Positions 19,412-29,098 are shown, counted from the stretch's first letter. The stretch: 64,000 nucleotides of DNA from Pseudomonas saxonica (GCF_007858365.1 NZ_VFIO01000009.1:1-64000), one strand, 5' to 3'. The notes: a model not told the origin generated them from the sequence alone. Numbers and translations are program-made.

Positions 19412-19675
19412 ATGAACAAAATCGTCCCTGACCCACCTCTGCTGACCTGCGCCCACAAGGGCACCGCGTTATTCAGCACCAACCCCGGCATTACCCTGCA
19501 AGACGCCCTCACACACGCCTCTTTGTTGCTCAAGGGCGCAGAGCTGACGGCCGATGACATCCGCTCTCACCTCAACGGCTACGACGCTGAACAGTTATGG
19601 AGCGTCATTCATGGCGTCGAGATGGCGCGCAGTCTGGTGGAATCGCTTCTGGTCGAGACTCGCTTGCCTGACTGA
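19412..19675 (+). CDS. Small DUF3077-like protein
   Basis: An 87-residue cytoplasmic protein with no signal peptide. It has the pattern VPDPPLL, then LFSTNPGITLQDALTHASLLL and a C-terminal VIHGVEMARSLVESLLVE helix that I associate with the Pseudomonas DUF3077 (DUF6124-related) family of unknown function. The ATG at 19412 has only a weak ribosome site (GAGAATC). It is alone between the LysR gene and ggt. No function is proposed. Confidence 0.8.
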   Translation: MNKIVPDPPLLTCAHKGTALFSTNPGITLQDALTHASLLLKGAELTADDIRSHLNGYDAEQLWSVIHGVEMARSLVESLLVETRLPD

Positions 19676-19775
19676 ACCCGGCGCGCCGTTCTGCATTTTT
19701 ATTTCTTGTTTGAAAACGTGTCTGAAATGAGACAAGGTTTGGGCACGTTTTAAAAACAATAAAAGGAAGTGTTGA

Positions 19776-21443
19776 ATGCGCATTGTGTGGTTTAAAACCT
19801 TGGCCCTGACGGCGGCTATCGCAGCCAGCTCATCCGTGTTTGCTGTCACGCTTGAAGGCGGCGCGGTGGCGGCTCCCAATCAATACGGCGCTGATGTCGC
19901 TGAGCAAATTCTCAAAAAGGGCGGCAATGCCGTTGACGCAGCGGTCGCCACCGCTTTTGCACTGGCCGTGACCTACCCTGAAGCCGGCAACATCGGTGGC
20001 GGGGGCTTTATGACCTTGTTTATCGACGGCAAACCCTACTTTCTCGACTATCGCGAAACGGCGCCCAAGGCGGCCAGTCGCGACATGTACCTGAATGACA
20101 AAGGCGAGATTGTCGAAAACATGAGCTTGGTCGGCGCGCGAGCTGCGGGGGTGCCGGGTACGGTGATGGGCTTGTGGGAGGCGCATCAACGGTTTGGCAA
20201 ATTGCCCTGGAGTGAGCTGCTGACCCCTGCTGTGGGCTACGCGAAAAACGGCTTCACGGTGGCCGACAAGCAATACCAGTACCGCGAAGATGCGTTAAAG
20301 CTGTTTAACGGCACGACCAATTTCGCTGACTACTTTGGCAGCATGAAAAATGGTCAGACCTTCAAGCAGCCTGAGCTGGCCGAAACCCTGGAGCGCATCG
20401 CCGACCAGGGCGCCAAAGATTTCTACCACGGCAAAACCGCCGACCTGCTGGTTGCACAAATGCAGCAGGACAAAGGCCTGATTACTAAGGACGACCTGAA
20501 CGAGTACAAGGCCCAATGGCGTGAACCGATGCGGGTCGACTGGCGCGGTAATACCTTGTACACCGCGCCGCTGCCCAGCTCGGGCGGGATTGCGCTGGCG
20601 CAACTGATCGGCATCAAGGAAGCCCGCGCTGCCGATTTCAAAGGCGTTGAGCTGAACTCCGCGCCGTATATCCACCTGCTCGCCGAAATCGAGAAACGCG
20701 TGTTTGCAGACCGCGCCGACTACCTGGGTGATCCGGGTTTCGGCAAGATGCCGGTGGCCGCATTGATTGACCCCGTGTACATCGCCAAGCGGGCGGCTGA
20801 AATCAACCCGAAGGCGATCTCGCCGACGGCCAACGTCAAAGCGGGGCTTGAGCCGCATCAGACTACGCACTTCTCCATCGTCGACAAAGACGGCAACGCG
20901 GTCAGCAACACCTACACGCTGAACTTTGATTACGGCAGCGGGGTGGTGGTTAAAGGCGCGGGTTTCTTGCTTAACGACGAAATGGACGACTTCAGTTCCA
21001 AACCGGGCGTTGCCAATGGTTTCGGTGTGGTGGGTGGCAGCGCCAACGCCATCGAACCGGGCAAGCGCATGCTGTCGTCGATGAGCCCAAGCCTGGTCAC
21101 GCGAGACGGCAACGTTACGTTGGTGTTGGGCACGCCAGGCGGTTCGCGGATCTTCACCTCGATCTTTCAAGTGTTGAACAACGTCTACGACTATGACCTG
21201 CCGCTGCAAAAAGCCGTGGCTGCGCAGCGTGTGCATCATCAGTTGCTGCCTAAAGACACGATCTACTACGACGCGTATGCACCCATCACCGGCAAAGTGG
21301 CGGATGAGCTGAAAGCCATGGGCTACACCCTGGAAGATCAGGGTTGGAACATGGGCGATATTCAAGCCATCCGGGTCAACGGCACCCAGCTCGAAACCGC
21401 CTCCGACCCCCGTGGTCGCGGAGTGGGTAAGGTGGTGAAGTAA
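19776..21443 (+). CDS. ggt: Gamma-glutamyltransferase
   Basis: Periplasmic Ntn-hydrolase that cleaves the gamma-glutamyl bond of glutathione and transfers it to water or amino acids. It is 555 residues with a signal peptide ending near SSSVFA. The autoprocessing site is at TTHFSIVDKDGNAVSNTYTL, where Thr363 becomes the nucleophile of the small subunit. Further landmarks are AGNIGGGGFMTLF, the YRETAP substrate loop near 92-97, SSMSPSLV and LGTPGGSRI. AAAGGAAG precedes the ATG. The protein should be exported, cleaved and active. Confidence 0.96.
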   Translation: MRIVWFKTLALTAAIAASSSVFAVTLEGGAVAAPNQYGADVAEQILKKGGNAVDAAVATAFALAVTYPEAGNIGGGGFMTLFIDGKPYFLDYRETAPKAASRDMYLNDKGEIVENMSLVGARAAGVPGTVMGLWEAHQRFGKLPWSELLTPAVGYAKNGFTVADKQYQYREDALKLFNGTTNFADYFGSMKNGQTFKQPELAETLERIADQGAKDFYHGKTADLLVAQMQQDKGLITKDDLNEYKAQWREPMRVDWRGNTLYTAPLPSSGGIALAQLIGIKEARAADFKGVELNSAPYIHLLAEIEKRVFADRADYLGDPGFGKMPVAALIDPVYIAKRAAEINPKAISPTANVKAGLEPHQTTHFSIVDKDGNAVSNTYTLNFDYGSGVVVKGAGFLLNDEMDDFSSKPGVANGFGVVGGSANAIEPGKRMLSSMSPSLVTRDGNVTLVLGTPGGSRIFTSIFQVLNNVYDYDLPLQKAVAAQRVHHQLLPKDTIYYDAYAPITGKVADELKAMGYTLEDQGWNMGDIQAIRVNGTQLETASDPRGRGVGKVVK

Positions 21444-21459
21444 CCCTCCACACACATCA

Positions 21460-21596
21460 CCCGTAGCAGCTGCCGAAGGCTGCGTCCGGCGGCGCAGCCG
21501 TCGTAAATTCAGCCATTGCGGTGTAACCAGTACACCGTGATTGCAGAATTTACGATCGCTTTGCAATCGGACGCAGCCTTCGGCAGCTGCTACGGG
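21460..21596. repeat. Large palindromic REP-like repeat
   Basis: 137 bases with perfect 29-bp inverted arms (21460-21488 and 21568-21596, beginning CCCGTAGCAGCTGCCGAAGG). The centre holds further imperfect symmetry around CGTAAATTC/GAATTTACG. A partial copy of one arm is at 63950-64000. It lies between ggt and the SulP gene, so it could also stop transcription. Function is unknown. Confidence 0.92.
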
Positions 21597-21674
21597 TTGA
21601 TATATCCCTGTAAGGATTTGTTACCATCCGTTTCTCGATACTCCCCTCCGTTTGTCCTGTCTTTTAGGTACTCC

Positions 21675-23120
21675 ATGAAATTCAAACGTCTGCGCGCTGA
21701 TGTACTGGCCGGGCTCACGACGTCGTTCGCCCTGCTGCCCGAGTGCATCGCCTTCGCGCTGGTGGCGCATCTCAACCCTCTGATGGGGCTGTACGGTGCG
21801 TTCATCATCTGCACCCTCACTGCACTGTTCGGCGGTCGGCCCGGCATGGTCTCTGGCGCTGCGGGTTCGATGGCCGTGGTCATCGTCGCGTTGGTGGTGC
21901 AACACGGCGTGCAATACCTGTTGGCCACCGTGCTGCTGAGCGGTCTGATCATGTTGGCGTTCGGCTTGCTCAAACTCGGCAAGCTGGTGCGCATGGTGCC
22001 GCATTCAGTGATGCTGGGCTTCGTTAACGGGCTGGCGATTGTGATTGCGCTGGCCCAGCTCGATCACTTCAAGGACGGCGGCACCTGGCTGAGCGGCATG
22101 CCGTTGTACCTGATGATCGGTCTGGTGGCGCTGACTATGGCCATCGTCTATCTGCTGCCGCGTCTGACACGTGCTGCGCCGCCCGCCTTGATAGCGATTC
22201 TGGGTGTGGGGCTGGCGGTTTACCTGCTGGGTTTGCCGACCCGTACATTGGGCGACATGGCCCATATCGCCGGCGGTTTGCCAACGTTTAGCCTGCCGCA
22301 GGTGCCGTGGAATCTGGAGACCCTGAGCACCATCGCTCCCTATGCATTGGTGATGGCAATGGTCGGTCTGCTTGAGACCTTGCTGACCCTCAATCTGACT
22401 GACGAAATCACTGAAAGCCGAGGTTTTCCCGACCGCGAGTGCGTAGCACTGGGCGCGGCGAACATGGTATCTGGCGTGTTTGGCGGTATGGGCGGCTGCG
22501 CGATGATCGGCCAAACCGTGGTCAACCTCAGTTCGGGCGGTCGCGGCCGTTTGTCGGGGGTTACGGCGGGGGTCATGATTCTGTTGTTCGTGCTGTTTTT
22601 GTCACCGTTTATTGAGCGCATTCCGCTGGCGGCTTTGGTCGGGGTGATGTTCGTTGTGTCACAGCAGACCTTCGCCTGGGCCTCCCTGCGGGTGCTGAAC
22701 AAAGTGCCGTTGAACGACGTGTTGGTCATCATCGCGGTGACGGTGATTACCGTGTTCACCGATCTGGCGGTGGCGGTGATGTGCGGAGTGATCATTGCGG
22801 CGCTTAATTTCGCCTGGCAACACGCGCGCCAACTGTATGCCGACACCGAGGTGCAGAGCGATGGCAGCAAGCTGTACCGCGTTCACGGCACGCTGTTTTT
22901 CGCGTCCACCACGGCCTTTCTCAAGCAATTTGATCCGGCTAACGACCCGGCCCACGTGACCCTCGATTGCAGCCATTTGAGCTTCGCCGACTACTCGGCC
23001 ATTGCCGCACTCGACACCTTGCGTGAGCGCTACAAGAAGGCCGGTAAACACCTGCGGGTGGTGCATTTGTCGCCGCGCAGCAAGAAGTTGCTCAAGCGGG
23101 CGCGCATTGCGGATGAGTAG
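21675..23120 (+). CDS. SulP-family anion transporter with STAS domain
   Basis: Inner membrane transporter of 481 residues. The SulP core covers about 370 residues (KRLRADVLAGLTTSFALLPE, FGGRPGMVSGAAGSMAVVI, GAANMVSGVFGGMGGCAMIG), followed by a C-terminal STAS domain (HGTLFFASTTAFLKQF, VTLDCSHLSFADYSAIAAL). SulP proteins carry sulfate, bicarbonate or dicarboxylates; the substrate cannot be told here. The N terminus at MKFKRLRADV (ATG 21675) is chosen because the longer frame reads through the upstream repeat. It is monocistronic. Confidence 0.92.
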   Translation: MKFKRLRADVLAGLTTSFALLPECIAFALVAHLNPLMGLYGAFIICTLTALFGGRPGMVSGAAGSMAVVIVALVVQHGVQYLLATVLLSGLIMLAFGLLKLGKLVRMVPHSVMLGFVNGLAIVIALAQLDHFKDGGTWLSGMPLYLMIGLVALTMAIVYLLPRLTRAAPPALIAILGVGLAVYLLGLPTRTLGDMAHIAGGLPTFSLPQVPWNLETLSTIAPYALVMAMVGLLETLLTLNLTDEITESRGFPDRECVALGAANMVSGVFGGMGGCAMIGQTVVNLSSGGRGRLSGVTAGVMILLFVLFLSPFIERIPLAALVGVMFVVSQQTFAWASLRVLNKVPLNDVLVIIAVTVITVFTDLAVAVMCGVIIAALNFAWQHARQLYADTEVQSDGSKLYRVHGTLFFASTTAFLKQFDPANDPAHVTLDCSHLSFADYSAIAALDTLRERYKKAGKHLRVVHLSPRSKKLLKRARIADE

Positions 23121-23293
23121 CTTCAGGGGATGAAAATACAGGTGGGTGATTTTCATTTTGGGCGCTGGCTCATACCTGAATGCGACAGCACATGCCGGTA
23201 AACGAAAATTAGTTTCAGAAAGATTGAAAAATAGCCTCGGTAATGCTTTTTAAGTTTCAAAGGAACTTAAAAACATTGCCGAGGGTACATCGC

Positions 23294-24643
23294 ATGACGC
23301 CATCTTCGGGCTACGGGCTGTTGCTCTATGCCGCCATCGCCATCATTGCGCTGATCGTTTTGATTGCGCGTTACAAGATCAATCCTTTTATTGTCATTAC
23401 CCTGATTTCGGTAGGGCTCGGCCTCATGGCGGGCATGCCGGCGGGCAGTGTGATTGGCGCTTACGAAGGGGGCGTTGGCAAAACCCTGGGGCATATCGCA
23501 CTGGTGGTCGCGCTGGGCACGATGCTGGGCAAGATGATGGCCGAGTCAGGCGGTGCCGAGCAGGTGGCGCGCACGCTGATTGATCGCTTCGGTGAGCGCA
23601 ATGCGCACTGGGCCATGGTTTGCATCGCCTTTCTGGTGGGCTTGCCGCTGTTCTTTGAGGTCGGTTTTGTTCTCTTGGTGCCCATAGCGTTCACCGTCGC
23701 CCGCCGGGTTGGGGTGTCTGTGCTCATGGTGGGTTTGCCGATGGTCGCCGGTTTGTCGGTGGTGCATGCGCTGGTGCCGCCGCATCCGGCAGCGATGCTG
23801 GCCGTACAAGCCTATGAAGCGTCTGTTGGGCAAACGTTGATGTATGCCATTTTGATTGGCATACCCACAGCGATTATCGCGGGCCCGATCTTTGCCAAAT
23901 TTATTGTGCCGCGTATCCACCTGCCAGCGCTTAACCCGATGGAACAGCAATTCATCAACCGTGAGCCGCGAACACGCTTGCCGAGTTGCAGCCTGACGCT
24001 GGCCACCATTTTGTTACCGGTGGTGCTGATGCTCATCGGTGGTTGGGCCAACCTGATCTCAACACCGGGCAGTGGCTTTAATCAGTTTTTGCAATTTATC
24101 GGCAACTCGGTCATGGCCTTGCTGATCGCCACGGTGGTGAGTTTCTGGACGCTGGGCTTGGCACAAGGTTTTAGCCGCGAGTCGATCCTCAAATTCACCA
24201 ATGAATGCCTTGCGCCGACAGCCAGTATCACCTTGCTGGTGGGCGCGGGCGGTGGCTTGAATCGCATTTTGATTGACTCGGGTGTCACCACTGAAATTGT
24301 CGGGCTGGCGCAGGAATTTCATTTGTCGCCGTTATTCATGGGCTGGGTATTTGCGGCGCTGATGCGTATCGCCACGGGCTCGGCGACCGTTGCCATGACC
24401 ACGGCCTCGGGGATTGTCGCGCCGGTGGCCATTGGCATGGGGTATCCACATCCAGAACTCTTGGTGCTGGCGACGGGGGCAGGCTCGGTGATTTTGTCCC
24501 ACGTGAATGACGGTGGCTTCTGGCTGGTGAAGGAATACTTCAATATGACGGTCGCTCAAACCTTCAAGACCTGGACGGTGCTGGAAACCTTGATTTCAGT
24601 CGTGGCGTTCGGTTTTACCCTGGTCCTCTCGGAGCTGATCTAA
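23294..24643 (+). CDS. GntP-family permease (gluconate/D-amino acid type)
   Basis: Proton symporter of the GntP family, 449 residues, about 12 membrane helices, with VALGTMLGKMMAESGGAEQV and HVNDGGFWLVKEYFNM typical of the family. GntP members carry gluconate, related sugar acids or D-serine (DsdX). Because the next two genes are a sugar-phosphate-type regulator and a D-aminoacylase, import of D-amino acids or their N-acyl forms is more likely than gluconate. GAGGG lies 8 bases before the ATG at 23294. It is first of three tightly spaced genes. Confidence 0.88.
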   Translation: MTPSSGYGLLLYAAIAIIALIVLIARYKINPFIVITLISVGLGLMAGMPAGSVIGAYEGGVGKTLGHIALVVALGTMLGKMMAESGGAEQVARTLIDRFGERNAHWAMVCIAFLVGLPLFFEVGFVLLVPIAFTVARRVGVSVLMVGLPMVAGLSVVHALVPPHPAAMLAVQAYEASVGQTLMYAILIGIPTAIIAGPIFAKFIVPRIHLPALNPMEQQFINREPRTRLPSCSLTLATILLPVVLMLIGGWANLISTPGSGFNQFLQFIGNSVMALLIATVVSFWTLGLAQGFSRESILKFTNECLAPTASITLLVGAGGGLNRILIDSGVTTEIVGLAQEFHLSPLFMGWVFAALMRIATGSATVAMTTASGIVAPVAIGMGYPHPELLVLATGAGSVILSHVNDGGFWLVKEYFNMTVAQTFKTWTVLETLISVVAFGFTLVLSELI

Positions 24644-25504
24644 ATGGACATCCTGTATCAAATTCGAGTTCGTCAGGACACCTTCAGCGCGGCTGAGGCT
24701 CGGATTGCCCAACTGATACTGAGCGATATCGGCTTTGCCGCCAGTGCCAGCCTGGATGAGCTTGCCGTACGTGCAGACGTCAGCAGCGCCACCTTGTCGC
24801 GCTTTGCCCGCAGCGTCGGTTGCCGCGACTTGCGTGACTTGCGCCTGCAGTTGGCGCAGGCCAGCGGGGTGGGCAAGCGCTTTTTCGACACGGGCAGCCG
24901 GCCAGAGCAGTCCGCGTTTTTTCGCCAGATTGTCAGTGATATCGAATCGACGCTGCATGAGCATTTAGCCGGGTTCAACGGTGGGCATTTCGCGGATGCG
25001 GTCAAGCTGCTCGGCGAAGCCGACATGATTCACGCGTTCGGCATGGGGGGCTGTTCCAGTGTGTGCTGCGATGAGCTGCAAGTGCGTTTGGTGCGCTTGG
25101 GCTATCCCATCGCGGCTTGCCGGGACGGGGTGATGATGCGGGTGACAGCGGCCACGCTCGGCCCGCAACACGCGTTGATAGTGTGTTCACTGACCGGCCT
25201 GACACCCGAGTTGATCAAGGCGGTACAGCTGGCCCGTAACTATGGCGCCAAAGTCATCGCGATTACGCGGCCCGATACACCGCTGGCTGACTTGGCCGAC
25301 GTGGTGCTGGCGTTGCAAGGCGTGGAAACCAGCTTTATCTACAAACCGACGGCAGCCCGTTACGGCATGCTGCTGGCTATTGATGTGCTGGCCACTGAGC
25401 TGGCGCTGTCGATGCCCGAAGCCAGCCAGGAACGCTTGCGCCGGATCAAACTGGCTTTGGATGATTATCGAGGCGGCGACGACGGTTTGCCGTTGGGGGA
25501 CTGA
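24644..25504 (+). CDS. RpiR-family regulator (HTH plus SIS domain)
   Basis: Transcription regulator of 286 residues. The N-terminal RpiR helix-turn-helix is at about 15-60 (AEARIAQLILSD, DELAVRADVSSATLSRFARS). A C-terminal SIS domain at about 120-260 (MIHAFGMGGCSSVCCDELQV, HALIVCSLTGLTPELIKAV) normally binds a phosphosugar. The ATG directly abuts the permease stop, and the next gene starts 1 base after its own stop, so all three are one operon. It probably controls the operon. The GGCSSVCC stretch in place of the usual GxGxS loop is unusual. Confidence 0.9.
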   Translation: MDILYQIRVRQDTFSAAEARIAQLILSDIGFAASASLDELAVRADVSSATLSRFARSVGCRDLRDLRLQLAQASGVGKRFFDTGSRPEQSAFFRQIVSDIESTLHEHLAGFNGGHFADAVKLLGEADMIHAFGMGGCSSVCCDELQVRLVRLGYPIAACRDGVMMRVTAATLGPQHALIVCSLTGLTPELIKAVQLARNYGAKVIAITRPDTPLADLADVVLALQGVETSFIYKPTAARYGMLLAIDVLATELALSMPEASQERLRRIKLALDDYRGGDDGLPLGD

Positions 25505-25505
25505 G

Positions 25506-26936
25506 ATGAACTACGACACGTTGATTAGAAATGCCCATGTGATTGATGGCAGTAATACGCCGGGTTATGTCGCTGATGTGGCGCTGCGCGGCGGGCGTAT
25601 CGAGTGCATTGGCGACTTGAGCGGTAGGCAGGCCACACACGAAATCGATGCGGCGGGGCGGGTGCTGGCTCCGGGGTTTATCGATGTGCACACCCACGAT
25701 GACACCGTGGTCATTCGTCAGCCCCAGATGTTGCCCAAGCTCAGTCAGGGTGTGACGACGGTGATTGTGGGTAACTGTGGCATCAGCGCGTCGCCGGTGA
25801 CCTTGCGCAATGAGCCGCCTGATCCGATGAACCTGCTGGGTAACAAGGCGGCCTTTTCGTACCCGCGATTTGCCGACTACCGCACCGCGGTGCAAGGGGC
25901 CCGACCGGCGCTCAATGTTGCCGCGTTGATTGGCCACACCGCGTTGCGCAGCAACCATATGGATGACTTGCAGCGCACCGCCACGGCCACAGAAATTCAA
26001 GCCATGCGCCTGCAATTGCGAGAAAGTCTGGAAGCGGGTGCGCTGGGCTTATCCACAGGGCTGGCCTACGCCAGTGCGTTTAACGCCGACACGGACGAGG
26101 TGCTGCAACTGGCCGAAGAGTTGACCGCGTTCGGCGCGCTGTACACCACGCATTTGCGCAGTGAGTTCGAGCCGGTGCTGGAAGCAATGGACGAAGCTTT
26201 CTTGATCGGTCGTACCGCGCGCGTGCCGGTGATCATCTCTCACCTCAAATGCGCGGGGGCCGGGAATTGGGGACGCAGCCCGCACCTGTTGGCGGCCTTG
26301 GAGCAGGCGGCGAAGGATCATCCCGTGGGCTGCGATTGCTACCCCTATGCTGCCAGTTCGTCGACGCTGGATCTTAAGCAAGTGACCGATGCCTTTCGTA
26401 TCACCATTACCTGGTCAACGCCGCATCCGCAGATGGGCGGGCGGGATTTGCAGGACATTGCAGCGCAGTGGGGTGTGTCCTTGATGGCTGCTGCGCAGCG
26501 TCTGCAACCGGCGGGTGCGGTGTATTACGGGATGGATGAAAGCGACGTGCGTAGAATTCTGGCGCATCCGTTATCGATGATTGGCTCGGATGGTTTGCCT
26601 GATGATCCGTTCCCGCATCCTCGATTGTGGGGCGCGTTTCCCCGAGTGCTGGGGCATTTCAGCCGGGATGTGGGGCTGTTCCCGCTGCACACGGCGGTGC
26701 ACAAAATGACTGGTATGTCGGCGACTCGTTTTGGTCTTACCGAGCGAGGGCAGATACGCGAAGGGCATTGGGCGGACTTGGTGTTGTTTGATGCTGAAAA
26801 GGTGCGCGATGTGGCGGACTTCAGCGCACCGCAACAGGCGGCTGAAGGAATAGACGGGGTGTGGGTCAATGGTGTGTTGAGCTATCAACAGGGTGGCGCG
26901 AATGGTCAGCGTGCCGGGGTGTTTTTAGCCCGCTGA
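25506..26936 (+). CDS. N-acyl-D-amino-acid deacylase (D-aminoacylase)
   Basis: Zinc amidohydrolase that removes the acyl group from N-acyl-D-amino acids; 476 residues. Metal ligands are visible in PGFIDVHTHDD (His62, His64), with VGNCG (Cys91), THLRSE, HLKCAG and SDGLPDDPFPHPRLWGAFPR as expected for the D-aminoacylase/AmmA branch of the family. The open frame extends far upstream in the rpiR region; the ATG at 25506 gives the family N terminus. It is the last gene of the permease-regulator-deacylase operon. A D-hydantoinase-type substrate cannot be excluded. Confidence 0.9.
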   Translation: MNYDTLIRNAHVIDGSNTPGYVADVALRGGRIECIGDLSGRQATHEIDAAGRVLAPGFIDVHTHDDTVVIRQPQMLPKLSQGVTTVIVGNCGISASPVTLRNEPPDPMNLLGNKAAFSYPRFADYRTAVQGARPALNVAALIGHTALRSNHMDDLQRTATATEIQAMRLQLRESLEAGALGLSTGLAYASAFNADTDEVLQLAEELTAFGALYTTHLRSEFEPVLEAMDEAFLIGRTARVPVIISHLKCAGAGNWGRSPHLLAALEQAAKDHPVGCDCYPYAASSSTLDLKQVTDAFRITITWSTPHPQMGGRDLQDIAAQWGVSLMAAAQRLQPAGAVYYGMDESDVRRILAHPLSMIGSDGLPDDPFPHPRLWGAFPRVLGHFSRDVGLFPLHTAVHKMTGMSATRFGLTERGQIREGHWADLVLFDAEKVRDVADFSAPQQAAEGIDGVWVNGVLSYQQGGANGQRAGVFLAR

Positions 26937-26943
26937 GCAAAGG

Positions 26944-27055
26944 CCCCTCACCCCAACCCTCTCCCGAAGGGAGAGGGGGCAGATGTGTGGTGTTGCGCAA
27001 ATCTGCTTCTGCTTTTAGTCCCCTCTCCCTCTGGGAGAGGGCTAGGGTGAGGGGG
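26944..27055. repeat. Intergenic inverted repeat, copy 2
   Basis: Same ends as the 15554-15662 copy (CCCCTCACCCCAACCCTCTC inverted as GAGAGGGCTAGGGTGAGGGG) with a diverged centre of similar length. It lies between the convergent deacylase and chemoreceptor genes, as copy 1 also lies between convergent genes. Confidence 0.88.
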
Positions 27056-27064
27056 GCACCTGCT

Positions 27065-28987
27065 TCACACCTTAAAGTGGCTCACCATCTCTTGCAGTTG
27101 ATTGCCCAGACGCGCCAGTTCAACACTGGACTTGGCCGTTTCATCACTGGCCGCTGCCGTTTGTTCCGACACGTCGCGAACATTGACGATGCTGCGGCTG
27201 ATCTCTTCAGCCACCGCGCTTTGTTGTTCGGCCGCTGCTGCAATCTGCTGGTTCATCGACTGAATATTCGACACGGTACGGGTAATACCTTGCAGCGATG
27301 TTCCCGCCTGACGGGTCAACGTCACGCTGCTGTCAGTCAGCACGCGGCTGTTGTTCATGACCGACGCCACGTGCTGGGTGCCGCTTTGCAGGGCGGCTAC
27401 CAGTGTTTGAATCTCCTCAGTGGACTTTTGCGTGCGCTGTGCCAAACCACGCACCTCATCAGCCACCACCGCAAAACCGCGTCCTGCTTCACCGGCACGG
27501 GCCGCTTCAATGGCCGCGTTGAGTGCCAACAGGTTGGTCTGTTCAGCCACCGCCTTGATCACGTCCATCACGCTGCCGATTTTGTCGCTTTCCTGTTGCA
27601 GCACGGCCATCGCTTCGGTCGAACGGCCGACTTCTACCGCCAGGCGCTCAATCTGATCAATCGCCTGGTTGACCACGTTGTCACCTTCACGGGCTTCGGC
27701 GTCAGCACCGGCTGCCGCTTGCGAGGCTTGTTCGGCATTACGCGCGACTTCTTGCACGGTGGCGGTCATTTCATGCATGGCGGTGGCCACTTGATCGGTT
27801 TCGATCTTCTGGCTGTTGACCCCGGCACTGGTCTGTTCCGTCACGGCTGACAGCTCTTCAGCTGCGCTGGCGATTTGCGTCACGCCATCGCGGATGCCGC
27901 CGATCAAATCGCGCAACGTGGTGCCCATACGCGCAATGCCTTGTTGCAACACCCCCAGTTCATCGCGACGGGTCACGCGCAGATCATGGCTCAGGTCGCC
28001 ACTGGCAATGCGCTCGACCACGTCCAGCGTTTCACGCAGCGGGCGAGTGATCTGGCGGGTGATGATCACGGCCGCGGCAATACCGAACAGCAAGACCAGC
28101 AGGGTGGTGATCAGTTGCAGGCGGTTGGCCTGCGCACTTTCGATGTCACGACGCTCCAGCTGAAGGTTGTACAGCGCATCACTGCGGCTCAGCACGTTGG
28201 TGCCGTAGTCAGTCATGTCTTTGCGCACAGCAATGATGGTGTTGTCCGTGTCGGCGTACACCTGCAAAGCGGCTTGGTACTGATCCATGGTCTGGGTCAG
28301 TGTGCGCAGGGTGTCGGCGGCACTGGCTGCGAACCAGGTGTTCAGTTTGCCGAGGCTGGCGACCGTATTGCTCAACTGGTCGCGCGCTGCTTTCTCGGTG
28401 GCCTTGGTGGGTGACGCTATATAAGCGCGGACCTGATAACGCGAGAGCAGGAATTGTTCGCGCATCTCAGACACTGCCTGATACATGGCGAAACGTGTCT
28501 CATCACCTTCCGGCACTTGCAGGGCGCGGGCCAGCAGGTTGGCGATAGCATCCTGTGCGACCAGCGCGTTACGGTCCATGGTGGCCCGAGCGCTTGCGGA
28601 GTCGATATAGGCTTTGCGCATGACGACCAGCGCGGCCTCGTAGCGGCTAATGATGTCTTGCTGCTCGTTGAGCAGTTTGAGATTTTCCGGGCTCTTGAAC
28701 GTGCTGATCAGCTGTTTTTCCAAGTCCTGAAACGCATTGATACTGTCTTGAACTTTTTGCGCGGCCGTCTCATCGCCATCGGTGAGCATGTACTGCAAGC
28801 GTGTCACCCGTAGGTTGGTGAACGCGGTGTTGAGGCGTGTGATGTCGCTCATCCAGTTACTGCGATCAATCAGTTTGTCCAGACTGAACCAGTTGCTGAT
28901 TGCCATCAGGCAGGTGAGGCCCAGTACCAGGCCGAAGCCCAGGGCCAGTTTTAGATTGACGCTGATGTTGTTCAGCCAACGGTTCAT
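27065..28987 (-). CDS. McpS-like chemoreceptor with HBM ligand domain
   Basis: Methyl-accepting chemotaxis protein, 640 residues. Membrane helix 1 is at about 11-31 and helix 2 at about 288-310 (LITTLLVLLFGIAAAVIITR). Between them is a periplasmic helical bimodular (HBM) domain, then HAMP and the signalling domain with hairpin tip EQTNLLALNAAIEAARAGEA. It resembles P. putida McpS closely as I recall that protein (N terminus ISVNLKLALGFGLVL, SLDKLIDRSNWM; ALYNLQLERRDIES), which senses TCA-cycle acids. The ligand here may be similar. GGAGA precedes the ATG. A partial sigma-28-like promoter lies upstream. Confidence 0.93.
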   Translation of the reverse strand: MNRWLNNISVNLKLALGFGLVLGLTCLMAISNWFSLDKLIDRSNWMSDITRLNTAFTNLRVTRLQYMLTDGDETAAQKVQDSINAFQDLEKQLISTFKSPENLKLLNEQQDIISRYEAALVVMRKAYIDSASARATMDRNALVAQDAIANLLARALQVPEGDETRFAMYQAVSEMREQFLLSRYQVRAYIASPTKATEKAARDQLSNTVASLGKLNTWFAASAADTLRTLTQTMDQYQAALQVYADTDNTIIAVRKDMTDYGTNVLSRSDALYNLQLERRDIESAQANRLQLITTLLVLLFGIAAAVIITRQITRPLRETLDVVERIASGDLSHDLRVTRRDELGVLQQGIARMGTTLRDLIGGIRDGVTQIASAAEELSAVTEQTSAGVNSQKIETDQVATAMHEMTATVQEVARNAEQASQAAAGADAEAREGDNVVNQAIDQIERLAVEVGRSTEAMAVLQQESDKIGSVMDVIKAVAEQTNLLALNAAIEAARAGEAGRGFAVVADEVRGLAQRTQKSTEEIQTLVAALQSGTQHVASVMNNSRVLTDSSVTLTRQAGTSLQGITRTVSNIQSMNQQIAAAAEQQSAVAEEISRSIVNVRDVSEQTAAASDETAKSSVELARLGNQLQEMVSHFKV

Positions 28988-29071
28988 ACAGTTCTCCAGG
29001 AACGTGCGCGCAGGATCGAAATTCGCTGGAGTTTTTTGTTATTTAGCCCAGCAGAGTGCTTGTGTTGGCTT

Positions 29072-29098
29072 GTATCGGCGGCTGAGCGCAGAGCTGAA
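29072..29098 (-). promoter_or_regulatory. Possible sigma-28 (FliA) promoter of the chemoreceptor gene
   Basis: On the minus strand GCCGATAC matches 7 of 8 bases of the -10 element GCCGATAA. Exactly 11 bases upstream, TTCAGCTC matches only 4 of 8 of TAAAGTTT. Chemoreceptor genes are often FliA-dependent. The leader to the start codon would be about 80 bases. Confidence 0.35.

Noticed and set aside
20295..21566. 423-codon minus-strand open frame opposite ggt
   Set aside because: His/Arg/Gln-rich translation typical of antisense of a GC-rich gene; ggt itself is certain.
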